From Neoceratodus forsteri (taxonomy: Eukaryota > Chordata > Ceratodontiformes > Ceratodontidae), in contig CM057456.1 in assembly GCA_016271365.2 (NCBI GenBank), forward strand, positions 1,397,759,001 to 1,397,823,000: a stretch of 64,000 nt of DNA. Direction: 5' to 3'. The notes below the pieces were generated by a model that worked only from the letters and a program-made list of their open reading frames with translations, made no database searches and was not told where the DNA came from. Positions within the stretch are counted from its first letter, which is position 1; each line of letters begins with the position of its first letter. This document shows, in pieces, positions 44,133 to 54,639 of the stretch. Both the position numbers and the translations under genes were made by a program.

Positions 44133-44689
44133 AATATGCAGAATGACAAAATAAATAGGTGCAACAGTCTCACACCACACCCCACTTGATTAACTCATGA
44201 AACCCAGCTGTAGCTGTTTTAAAAAAAACTTAAACACTTGCATTAAACTGAAAAGTTATACACCTCACACCATAGAAATATAAGATTATCTTGTAAGACA
44301 AGCAATCTGTTATATAAAAAGAAATAGTCATTTACTAAGAACATCATTAGAAGAACACTACGGGGTTCTGTGACATCATGTGACCACTCCAGCTTCAGTC
44401 TTACGGTTCTGTAATGTCACAGTGCCCTCTCAGCATCCTAACAGTGCTGTTGTGAACAGATGCATTTTAGTTATGCTGTATACAATAAATAAATATAAAA
44501 AAGCCATATGCATTGATGGGAGATGAAATAATACATGGAGGAACAGAAGGAGACACACACATGCATACAAAAGGAAAAATGATCCCTGAACAAGAGCATG
44601 ATCTGTTTTTTTTTGTTAATATTGAAGAACCAGTGACATATCTAGTATAAACTTTAAAACATAAAATTTACACAAAAGTCAATTTCACA
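44133..44689. other. No recognisable gene
   Basis: AT-rich spacer. A GTTCTGT(G/A)A(C/T)(A/G)TCA phrase occurs twice (44364, 44406). Confidence 0.4.
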
Positions 44690-44905
44690 TATTTTCTGTA
44701 TTAGTCTTCCCCTGTATTACTAAGGTGAGCTGCTTGAAAATAGGATCCTTGTCCCTCATGCGTTGTCTGTTCCTGCTGCCTGTCTACACGTGATGATATA
44801 CTCCTGTGGTTATGAGTCAGACCTGGTTACTGTGCAAATGGGTATGTTGTCATAAGCAGAAGATTATGACATCACATGTAGTGATGCAAAAGGACAAGGA
44901 TCTGA
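44690..44905 (-). repeat. Dispersed repeat Y, reverse copy
   Basis: The reverse complement matches 5395-5600 over most of its length (AATCTTCTGCTTATGACA, TAGACAGGCAGCAGGAACAGA, AGTAATACAGGG). Non-coding. Confidence 0.6.
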
Positions 44906-45767
44906 TAGAACAGTAAATCTAGGAAAACAAATTAACGTTTAATTTTATTTTTAAAGTTTTCCCAGAGGTATCACTGGAGCATGCTGTAGTTTTTAAAGAC
45001 TTGCTATGAGAATACTTCGCAGATTTGGCTTGTGCAGTTCTTGCAATTCATCATACCATGTTGTAAGCGAATATACCTGACAAATGTTTGTGTCCTTCAT
45101 AAATACTGCATGTCCTATTTTATCAGGGGAGTGAAATGGTGGTTTGTTTTTGCCTTCAACAACACAACCTACCATACCATGGCTTTGAGGAAGCCCATAA
45201 TATCAAGGGCAAAATGTTAGACTGAATGGAAGTATGAGCCCCAAAAGCAAAGCCTGCTTTTGTTCTACTGACTCATTATTTCCGCATCTTGAATGTAGAT
45301 GGAGCTTTGGAGGTTTCAGTAGGGTGCTTTCTGAAGGTTAAATATATTCTCACTCCCCTCAGGAGCAGAGGTAAAACTGTTTCTGAAATGCATCTGTATG
45401 GAATGCTAAATAATGGAAATTGCCATGAGATGCAGAAAATAAAATGCCCACTGCTATTTCAAGGTTCAGAGCTACCAACGGTTTATAGACATATTTACTA
45501 TGACACCATACCATCTTACCTAGTTCAGTATAATCACTGAAAACAAATCTATCTGTTATGTAGAGGGATTACTTGACAAAGAGATACAACAGATCCAGAA
45601 GCAAATAGTTTGATACCTTTCATTGGACCAGCAGAGATGTTACAAAAAGAAAATGGGGGAGAAAAGAAGAGTTACAAGAGACTGAAAATTTTCGGTTTGC
45701 TTTTAGCCTTCTGTTATGAATCCTGCCCTGATGCTCTGATTACAGTAATGATCATGGACAAGTGATA
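44906..45767. other. No recognisable gene
   Basis: Unique-looking. TGATACCTTTCATTGGACCAG near 45612 resembles text common in vertebrate dispersed repeats, not enough to assign. Confidence 0.4.
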
Positions 45768-45771
45768 CATA

Positions 45772-47349
45772 TGTAACCCCCTTACCCCTGCCTTTTTGCA
45801 AATGACAGGTGGTATGCTGTTGAAGCTGACAGCAGTACCAGATGGGGACTGGGTTCGAGGAGGACTAGGTTACTCTGCACAAGGGGCCTAGGTTTGGCTG
45901 CTCTGCACAGGGGCACCCAAGTAAATCTGAACGCGGGAAGCAATAACTGTAATGTCCAATACCAGGAAATGGTATTCTAAAGTGTGGCTTTTATTCACAT
46001 CCAAACTGAACAAAGCATAGCCGGAACCCCACAGGGCTACATTCCTGGTAATGCAGATAAGAGATACGGAACACTTCTTCAACACTTCAGCCCTCAGACT
46101 CTGAACACACCAGGCACACAGCCCGGACTTGCACGCAGCTTTGGGTACACAGCCCGACTTGTACACTATTTGGGTTTTTTCCTGGCCCGGCTCCCCTGAC
46201 GGCCACTCAAACCCAGTCCATATGGCAGTGGACCACATTTTCCTGGTGGCTCCCCAAACCACCTTAGAGCCTTCGACTCCTTAAGGGAAATTTCCTTTCA
46301 ATCCCACATCTAGGTACTTCCCTCAGCACTGGCCAAGTGCCTGAGGCAAAGTAAAAGGGCCACAGAGCAAATCCGTAGAGGTGAACCTGGTTACTAAAGA
46401 TGGAGAGGGTCTCCCACCTCTAGCTTCCACAATCCATACCCGGCCATTTCTCTGGACATTAAACAACTCTTTTTGAAAGCTTGGCAATGTAGATTAAAGG
46501 GTAAATGTATAGCACATTTTCTCTACATGTCTTGACTTTCCCCTAGTACTAAACTCGAACATACTTAAACATCTTTTCCTGAAAAGCTTGGCAGTGTAGA
46601 TTAAAGGGTAAATGTATAGCACATTTCCTCTACATGTCTTGGCTTTCCCCTTGTGCTGAACTTGAACATACTTTTACTTTGGCTAAGCCTATTCCTCTAG
46701 GCCTCCCACTAATTCAGCAGTCCAGTCCCCACTTTAACACAGTTCAGGTGAAACATAGGCCCTTTGACAAGAGCAGAACTCACCCTTTGGTTGCAGGTGC
46801 CCCACAGGTGAATCTTGACAACTTCTGGTACCACAACACACTTGGAAAATAAGGTAGCTTCTTCCCTAGCCGGAACCAGGAGGTTGCCCCTGGAATAACA
46901 GGCAAACCTTCCACCCCCATCCCTTCAGGGATGGGGCACAGAGACCAGTATCAGCAGTCTCCACCACTTCAAGAACAGCTTACTGTGTTCCTCTTTTGGC
47001 GGAAACACACACCTTTCCCTAGAAGTAGCTCTAAATCAGAGCTTAGGCTCCAAGAGCCTGTGCACAGACTGCTGTGCTCCTCTCTTCTTCACTGCTCACA
47101 CACAACTGCTTCTCACTGTTCAAAAACTCCCAGCATTCTAACCTAACTCCCATCTGCAGATTCCAGTGTGGCTCATGCAGCTGCGAGTAGTTCTATGGTG
47201 ATATCATCCTCAGTCTCAGCTGAGACTGAAAACAGAGTGAGACAGTGTGAAATCCATTTAACTGGAGTTTCACAAGCTGCCTTCCCTGCCTACCACTAGG
47301 TCTTACTGGGATTCTAGTAACCCCGGGTAATGGGGGGGGGGGGGTTACA
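45772..47349 (-). mobile_element. Solo LTR, 1.58 kb, minus orientation
   Basis: Begins TGTAACCCCC and ends GGGGGTTACA (inverted 5'-TG...CA-3' ends), flanked by a 4-bp duplication CATA (45768-45771, 47350-47353). On the minus strand a GTGAATAAAAGCC polyadenylation signal lies near 45990, about 220 bp before the LTR 3' end, as expected for R/U5. No gag or pol adjoins, so recombination between two LTRs probably removed the body. The retroelement family (gypsy or ERV) is not determinable. Confidence 0.75.
46474..46675 (+). repeat. Tandem duplication inside the solo LTR, ~106-bp period
   Basis: GAAAGCTTGGCAATGTAGAT (46475) and GAAAAGCTTGGCAGTGTAGA (46580), each followed by TAAAGGGTAAATGTATAGCA, TCTACATGTCTTG and TGAACATACTT. 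A duplicated U3 segment like an enhancer repeat is a possible reading. Confidence 0.88.
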
Positions 47350-47353
47350 CATA

Positions 47354-47785
47354 AAACATAGAAAGGTGTCAGTAGAACAAAAAACAGTGGTTCATCTTAT
47401 CTGCCCATATTCCTTCCTGAGCAATACCAGCTTATCATTGGACATGCCTAGGCAGGATACCTCAGTGGCAATTTAGCCTCTTTCCCAGTCCCTACTCACA
47501 TTCCCTACCCACTTAACTGCCTTTGCTTTCACCAAGCCCTTATAGAAGTCCCACACTCACTTGAAACCCATCACCTTCTCAACATTAACCACCTCTCTTG
47601 AGAGAACATTCCATCTATTCCCACCACTCTTTTGATGAAGAAATATTTCCTCATGTCCATCCAGAATCTACTCTCCACAAGTTTATGTTTGTGCATCTTG
47701 GTTGATGATCCAGCACTATACTGGAACAAGCTGTGGCGTTCTACCCTGTTTATTCCCTTCAGGTATTTAAAAGTTTCTATCATGT

Positions 47786-47819
<34 letters not shown>

Positions 47820-48500
47820 TCTCTCTCGGCCTCCAGCGAGTACATGTTCAGACTGGCAGTGTGCTCCTCATATGATTTTTCCCTGCTGACTCCATATCAT
47901 CTGTGTAGCCCACCTTTGAACAGAATCTGTAAGGTCCTTAATCTTTTTTCACGTTTATGGTCCAGAAGTATACAACAGGTGTGGCCTCACCAAGGACCCA
48001 GTGTGAAGTACCAGTACCTCCTTTCCCCTACTGGCGAGCCCTTTCTGCACACCACCACATCCTGTTTGTGTTCTTGAGTGCCCTGATCACTGGGCTGTTC
48101 ATTTGATGCCATCACTAATAATGGCCCCTTAGTCCCTTTCCTCAGTGGTTAGACTGATTTTTCCACCCCATCCAGTGACCCATTGTTTGATTTTCCTTGC
48201 ATAACTTTGCACTTCTTAGCATTAGACTTTTGTTGCTACACCTTTAGACTATATCTCCAGCTTTTTAGATCCCTCCTTATGTCCCTGACCCTCCACCTGT
48301 GTGTAACCTGCTACAGAGTTCAGTGTCATCTGCAAAGAGGTACATTTTTCCTTCATTCCTTGCACTAGGTTGCAGAGCTGGCTCCAGTACTGACCCCTGT
48401 GATACCCCACCTTTGACCTTCCTGACTTCAGAATATTCCCCATTCACTACCAACCTTTGGGCCCTCTCTCCCAGTGAATTTGCAGTCTACCAGGATAGCT
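47354..48500 (-). mobile_element. CR1-type LINE 3' fragment
   Basis: The plus strand shows the inverted 3' region: TTCATCTTATCTGCCCATAT, ATGAAGAAATATTTCCTCATG, TTCAGGTATTTAAAAG and TATCATGTCACCTCTC. Minus-strand frames near 48249-48443 give GVTEG-like and CTSLQMT text from the RT palm. Decayed; its 3' end abuts the solo LTR. Confidence 0.75.
47788..47828 (+). repeat. (CT)n microsatellite
   Basis: TCTCTC run expanded inside the CR1 3' region at a position where other copies have CCCCTCTCC. Confidence 0.95.
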
Positions 48501-49963
48501 TTGCAGTACACCCAAGCATTTATTTAACCATAATTATCAATGTTTGCTTATCCTCTTTAATTTTTTTAAAACTTGAAAAACTGGACTACAGAGTAATCCT
48601 GCCGAACTATAAGCGCTGAACTAGGTTTCCTTGTTTTCCTGCATTATCTGTGGAAGCTTCCTGTCACCACTGCAGAGTAGCAGCAGGGCTGTGATACTGC
48701 TGTGGACACCCTCACTGCATCATCAAGCTGCAGATACCAGCCAGCTTAAGTGCCAGGATGGCTTTCCCAGTGGGGCATATTAGCCTTCCTGAGGAGACTG
48801 TTTTACATGGTGTACCCCCTCCTGAAACCTGAGAAAGCAGGACTCTCAAGCCCAGAATCAGTATTGTGCCTAAATCTGAGTTTTTGCCAGTTTAGGGCTG
48901 CTCCATGTCTCTTAGAGACTGCATGCTGGTTAACAACATCTTTGTGGCACATTTTACCTAGGCTACAAGTCCAAAGTGCGTGGACTGTGTGTGACTGCAG
49001 CAGTCAAAACCACTGCATTTGCAGTAGAAACAAGTAGCACAGTCACAATGAAACTTGCCTGTTAATGACACAGCATATCATGATGTCGAGGGCAGATATT
49101 GTAGTCCCAACCACAGTTTCAATAGAAATGTACAACATCAGCAGTAAGGAGTTGCGCCTGCAATCGGAGACCCAGGAAAAGCAAAGAAGTGAAGGCGAGG
49201 ACAAGAAAGAGTTGTCATGAGTTGTCTGTCTCACCTGAGTCTTGAGGCAGTCACTCTGGTAATGGATAGCTGCGCTTAGCGATAGCCAGTCCAGAAACAG
49301 AGATGTCCGTGGCACTGCAAGGTCCGAGCCAGAGTATTCCCCGAGGAGTCCGGGACAGGAAAGGCTTGACTGGTGAGGGTGGTAGTGACGCCAGGCTAGC
49401 AACTCAGCACTGCCAAAGCCCGCAGGATATTAAGAGAGCTGTTAGGAGACAGAGGGAGTCTCCCTAACAGCTAGAGGAAGCAAATTCCACAGGACAGGGC
49501 CACAACGCTAAATGCTCAGTCACCAGCATTTCTTATCCTCATCCTGGGAATCGCTAGGAGGCCCCTAGATGGGGAGCGGAGGGAGCGGACCGAGACAGCA
49601 GGTGCAAGAAGGTTCTTCAGGTAGCCATGGGGGTGGATGGTGAAGGAATGTTTATTTTATTATTGTTACACTAAAACCATTTAGGCTGGGCCTATTTTCA
49701 AATCAACTACTAATACAGCCACAGTATGCCTATCTCCACTTTTCTGTGCAGTACACCTATTTTTTTGACCGTAGTCATATGCCCATTTTTAATTGTAGAA
49801 TTTACTCTAGAGGTGAGGTCTAGGCGGGGTTTTCTGAACTTTCTACTGCTGAAAGTAATGCAGTGTTGTGGATACAACAGCCAGCGCTGGAGGATCCTGT
49901 TCAGTTTGTTTAGCTTCACGGTGAGCTGCTGCTCTTTTTTGATGAGTCTTTGTCCATTACATG
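48501..49963. other. No recognisable gene
   Basis: Includes a GC-richer block (49140-49630) with no motif or repeat partner. It could be part of an LTR, but the ends are not visible. Confidence 0.4.
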
Positions 49964-50310
49964 AGATTCATAGCTACATTTGCCATGAGACAGAATCATC
50001 TGAAATTAAGCTGTTGTTGTAGAACAGCTGGGAAGATTCGGGTACCTATGTTTTCCTTTATATTTGAGTAAACACCAGCTGCAAGACCTAGTGTCATAGA
50101 TAAATTAGCCACTAGACAGAACATCAGAAACTAAACTGCTGTACAATACAGGTTTTACTTTACATTTGAGTAAACATTATTTGTGAGAGGTAGTACCTAA
50201 ATTACCCACTGGACAGAAACATCAGAAACTAAATGGTAGTTGTACAGTAGGAGGGAAGATAGGGTCCCTATGATTTCCTTTATATTTGAGTAAACATCAG
50301 TTGTAAGTGT
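49964..50310 (+). repeat. Tandem repeat, ~115-bp period, 3 degenerate copies
   Basis: Blocks in order, three times: (A/C)ATTTGAGTAAACA(C/T), then a gap, then A(C/G)A(C/G)AGAA(C)ATCAGAAACTAA, then TGTACA. Examples at 50064, 50166 and 50284 for the first block. It abuts the 5' LTR of the gypsy element. Confidence 0.8.
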
Positions 50311-50446
50311 AACTTTTTGGTTAGCCTTACACCTTTATGGGCAAATGTATTGTAGGCATGGTGCAAAGATAAAACGTTTTGAGGCTAACCCAGCCAATGA
50401 GAATGATGTATGTCTAATATGGGTCTAACCTAAAAGTTTGGTGGAG

Positions 50447-51058
50447 TGGGGGAATAAGAATCACCTATTCTCAACAGAGAATATAAGATGCTGAAAGATA
50501 GTTATATGCGAGTTGCTCTTGGAGTTACTGGGAAAGTTACATCTGAGAGGTCAAGCTTGGGGCCTACCCTTCTAGCTATGTCTGTGGGAGCTGGCAGATA
50601 GCAGATGGTCCAGTTTCTCTTTATGGATAGGGAAGGGTAAGAATTTAATAGTATATGTCAGTAATAGCCTTTTTTCTTTTGTCATCTTTTTTTAAAAACA
50701 TTTGTTTACTTTTCCTGTAACAGTGTTATTCTCTTGTGTTAAACATATATATCATGTAATGCTACTTTTGACCTTCTGTTAAGTAAAGAGCTATTTATTT
50801 ACTCAATAGTTGTGGCTGTGAGTTAAATTGTTTCTAAGTTAATGTATGGTTTCCACTGGCTGAGGCAAAATCTGTTTAGCATCCGCCACCTGAGAGACAC
50901 ACTACCAGGTTTTGATCTGTGCAATTGCATGTTTGACCTCCCAGTTCTGTGCAAGTTGGAAGACAGGTGCTGGTGAACCCAGATGGTGGCAGTGGATACC
51001 CAAAGACAAACACCTCTCTGAAAGCTGTTACAGCCCAGAGAGAGAGGTGGGTTGTCAC
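50447..51058 (+). repeat. 5' LTR of the gypsy element (5' edge truncated or unclear)
   Basis: The shared block has GAGTTGCTCTTGGAGTT, AAGCTTGGGGCCTACCCTTC, GTGGGAGCTGGCAGATAGCA and TTATGGATAGGGAAGGGTAAG. The right part runs to GGGTTGTCACAA just before the primer site. Upstream of 50447 the sequence does not match that before the 3' copy, so the start is missing or replaced. Confidence 0.75.
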
Positions 51059-51061
51059 AAA

Positions 51062-51080
51062 TTGGTGGTAGTGGTGGGAT
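51062..51080 (+). promoter_or_regulatory. Primer-binding-site-like sequence
   Basis: TTGGTGGTAGTGGTGGGAT lies directly after the LTR, matching the TGGTGGCAG.GGTGGGAT pattern found after LTRs in many vertebrate gypsy elements. The tRNA primer is not assigned. Confidence 0.6.
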
Positions 51081-51223
51081 AACTGTGGACTTTTTAGCAC
51101 ACTGAAATACAGAGTGTGCCAGTGGAAGTTTTAGCTTAGCAGTTACAAAACAGGATATACAAGAGAGAACTCTTGTAGAACTGTTTTGTTTCTAGTTAGC
51201 ACAGTGCAGTGTAGGTTGAGAGA

Positions 51224-52665
51224 ATGAGACCCACGGAGTTAGACTCGCGTACTGTGCAACAGCTTTGTGAAAAGTGCCAGGAAATGGGGATTCAGCTTGA
51301 AGATCTAAAACAGAAGAAAAAGGCAGACCTCATAGCCGCCCTGGTGGCACATGACCAGAAGCAGCTGGTCCCTAGGGGTGAGTCAGGAGCTGATGTAGCA
51401 GATCCCCCAAACTAGCTTGATGCCCTGTGACTGAAGCTTTGCTGCAAGACAAGGAGTTGGAGGTGAAAAGACTGGATGCCGAGGCAAAAAGCTGTACTTT
51501 GAGACAAGGTGACTAGAAGAAGCAGAGACAAAGAAGATGGGACCCAGAGAAAGAAATGGAAGAAAAAGTGTGTACAGAGAAAAGAACATCAGGAAAGAGA
51601 AAAAGAATGCCAGGACAGAGAGAAAGAACAACAGCATGAAATCCAGAGACAGCAAGCCTGAAGTCCAGAGACAACAGCACGAGAAGGAGATGATGACCCC
51701 AAGTAATCAGCAAAATGTAAGTAATGGTGGAGTGAGTTTCTCATAAAGCCAAAATTAATTCTAAAATGTTTCCTAAGTTTAGAGAGGAGATGATCGTGAT
51801 CTATTTTTAGGTCATTTGAGAGAGTATGTGAGCAATTGTAATTTTTACTCTCTTTACTTTTATTTTTATTGTGTCTTTGATACGTATATTACTAAGCCTG
51901 TTATTTAAACTACAGCCTGTTTTGTATTCCTACATTTTTATATTGTGAATTCATATATTATAACCTGTTATCTGATTGTTTCTGTTTTGTACTCTCCCAG
52001 GTCTTGCCTGAAAATAGTCATTGCTATGGCTAGTGCACCCACCTGGTCATCAAAAACTAAATAAATAAATAAAATTTCAATTGGCAAAGGCTTCGTGGTC
52101 AACTTATCTCACACCCTTACTTATGGGGAGTGCTTAGCAGGAATTTACTAAAATGAGTGATGAAGACTATGTTGATTATGATAAGGTTAAATCAGAGTTG
52201 TTAAAATGTTTTGAATTAACTCCTGAGGCTTACAGAAGGAAATTTATGGAGTTAAAGAAAAGCCCAGAAGACTATTATGTGGAATTGCAGGTTCAATTGT
52301 GTGCTTACCTTGACAGGTGGGTGGATGGGGCAAAAGCAGACACTGTGGAGCTAATCAAAGATTTGCTTGTGAGGGAACAATTTCTTAAAATTGTACCTGA
52401 GGATCTGCATGTATGGCTCCTAGACAGGGCATGCACCTCCTCAAAGGAAGCGGCAGCAAGCGTTGACATGTACATGGCTAGCAGGCCATACACACAGCAT
52501 AAGTCTCATGGTGGGAGGGCAGCACATAGCTCTAAGGGGTCCCAGGGGGGTAGCACAAAGGAAACCAGCCTGCACCTAAGCCCAAAGCAGAACCCTCTGG
52601 TTCTAAAGGGACCCAAGAGACAGGACTCAGGAAATGCCATATTTGCAATCAAGTGGGGCACTTGA
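51224..52665 (+). pseudogene. Gmr1-like Gag with SCAN-related capsid (interrupted)
   Basis: Met 51224 begins MRPTELDSRTVQQLCEKCQE and runs 63 codons to a stop. A charged region follows in other frames (RKEKKNARTERKN, 51590-51640). The capsid part (52153-52500) reads YDKVKSELLKCFELTPEAYR, RKFMELKKSPEDYYVEL, YLDRWVDGAKA and LIKDLLVREQFLKIVPEDLH. This is the fold and motif set from which vertebrate SCAN domains are thought to derive. Gag coats element RNA in the particle. A 239-bp LINE tail with 6-bp CAATTG duplication splits it at 51839-52077. The zinc knuckle lies just downstream, in another frame. Confidence 0.85.
51839..52077 (+). mobile_element. LINE/SINE 3' tail inserted in gypsy gag
   Basis: Flanked by a 6-bp duplication CAATTG (51833-51838, 52078-52083) and ending CCTGAAAATAGTCATTG, CCCACCTGGTCATCAAAAAC and AAATAAATAAATAAAA. 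The same tail type ends near 62780 (CCTGAAAATAGGCACG, CTTACCTGGTTAACAAAAC). Very short 5'-truncated retroposon. Confidence 0.8.
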
Positions 52666-52916
52666 GATATAACTGCCATCAGAAAATGGTTAAGGGGCAA
52701 AGGTCTGGGGGAGGGGGTGATCAAAATAGCACTGGTCTGTTGGTGGGGTGTGTGCAGCCTGAAGAACCACTCTCCTGTGATGTGAATATACACCCCATTG
52801 TAGTTAGTGCAACAGTAACCCTGGGACTGAGGGACACAGGCACTTACATTTCCCTGGTGAGGCAGGCTCTAATCCGGGCAGAGCAAATGTTGTCAGGGAA
52901 ATACTCCAAGATCTGA
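52635..52916 (+). pseudogene. Gag zinc knuckle and aspartic protease remnant
   Basis: CHICNQVGHLRYNC (52635-52676) is a perfect C-x2-C-x4-H-x4-C RNA-binding knuckle in a frame shifted from the capsid part. The same frame continues into a retropepsin: PIVVSATVTLGLRDTGTYIS followed by LVRQALI, with the active-site Asp-Thr-Gly at 52833-52841. It ends at a stop at 52914. The protease would cut the polyprotein. About 90 residues, so the C-terminal protease part is beyond the stop. Confidence 0.78.
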
Positions 52917-53279
52917 GAGTCACAGGACAGCAGTCCAAATATCAGTGGCTCGAGTATTCCTGAGCTGGAGGGGCCACGGAGAAAAGAAAGTGGGAGTCGA
53001 GAGGACCTCCTGTAAAGGTGATCATGGAGAATGATTTTGCCCACAGGAATCTCTGGTGTGTGTTGCAACCTGCAGCCATGCAAAGGGCAATCTTCTGAGG
53101 GTGAAGCAGGGGTGACTCAATGTGGTCCAGCCCCTCCCTCAGCAGCTGAAGAAGTTGCTAGCACAGAAGAGGGGCTGGCTAGAAGCAGCAATCCTGAACC
53201 CCAGTCACAAATGAAGGAGCCTACGGGACTTCTTTCTGAAGGGGTGCTGGAAAGGGTCAGATGAGGGGAGCTGAGCACT

Positions 53280-54636
53280 GTGCAACGGACTGATCCTACC
53301 TTGCAAAAACTGAGGGAAATAGCTAATATGGCTGAGGGTCCTCAGAGGTGTAAAGAGTCAGTTTATTGGGACAATGGGCTGCTATTAAGAGAATGTACAA
53401 CAGAGGAAGGGCTAGATGGTGAGGTGCTCCAGCAGCTGGTAGTCCCTAACATTCACCACCAGCAGCTTTTGTCCCATACCCATGATATCCCTTTTTCAGA
53501 CCACTTGGGTGTGAGGCACATGGAAAAGCAGCTGATCAACAATTTCTTCTGGCCTGGTATTGGCAAGGATGTGGAAAATTACTGTAGGACTTGTCCACAG
53601 TGCCAGAGGGTGGAGGAAATGGGGGGTCAAGGACAAGGCAGCTTTGGTGCCCCGCCCATTATTGATGAACCTTTCAAGAGGGTAGCTTTGGACATAGTGG
53701 GGCCACTACACCCTAAGTCGTGACTGGCAAATGGTATATCCTAGTAGAAGCGATTATGCCACAAGATATCCAGAGGGAGTGGCCCTCATCATCTTCTGAG
53801 GCGCAACCTGTGGCTGATGCACTGTTGGGAATATTTAGCCAGGTGGGTTTTCCCAGGACATACTGACTAATCAAGGTGCCAGTTTCATGTTAGGGTTAAT
53901 GAGTAGTTTGTGGAAGAAGTGTGGTTAAAGCAAGCTCAAAACCTCCCCATACCACCTCAAACTAATGGTCTGGTAGAGTGATTTAATTCAACCCTTAAGA
54001 CCATGCTATAGACTTTGCTGACCAGCATAAGAGGGATTGGGACAAATATTTGCCCCATCTCCTATTTGCATAGTGGGAAGTCCCACAGGAGTCCACAGGA
54101 TTCTTACCTTTTGAGCTGCTGTTTGGCCATAGGGTGCGGGGGCCTCTAGATTTGATTTGGGATGAATGGGAGGGTGACCGTGCCTCCCAAGGGGAGTCTG
54201 TTGTGGAGTATGTCCTGAACTTCAGGACCCACCTTAAGGAGCTCATGGGGCTTGCTCAGGAGCATTTGGCCACAGTGCAACAGCGGCAGAAAGTCTGGGA
54301 TGACCATGGGACCTGAGCCAGCCCAGAGAATATGAGTTGGGACAGCAAGTGATGGCATTCATCCCTGTCCAACGGAATAAACTACAGGCAGCATGGGAGG
54401 GGCCATTCTACATTGTCAAAAAGGTTAGTGATGTCAATTACATGATAGAGCTACCGGGCAGGAGATTCAGGAAAAAGCTGTATCATGTTAACATGCTGAA
54501 GCCCTACTATGACAGGGAAGAATTGGTACTTGCTGTGTGCAGCACCTCAGAAGAGAAAACTGAGGCTGAGCCACTGGTGGACCTGTTCAGGGAGGCCCAG
54601 GTTGCATCCTCTGTGGACAACCTTACCCTCTCATAA
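53280..54636 (+). pseudogene. Gmr1-like integrase (frameshifted), located upstream of RT
   Basis: The H2C2 zinc module reads LLSHTHDIPFSDHLGVRHME and FFWPGIGKD, YCRTCPQCQ (53450-53620). The core starts FKRVALDIVGPL, with the first catalytic Asp, and stops at 53721. The second Asp and Glu regions (GACTAATCAAGGTGCC at about 53866; AATGGTCTGGTAGAGTG at about 53964) are present only in shifted frames because of small deletions. The C-terminal module (54337-54636) has AAWEGPFYIVKKVSDVNYMI and HVNMLKPYYDREE, the GPF/Y motif. This enzyme inserts cDNA in the genome. Its place between protease and RT is the diagnostic feature. Confidence 0.88.
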
Positions 54637-54639
54637 CAG

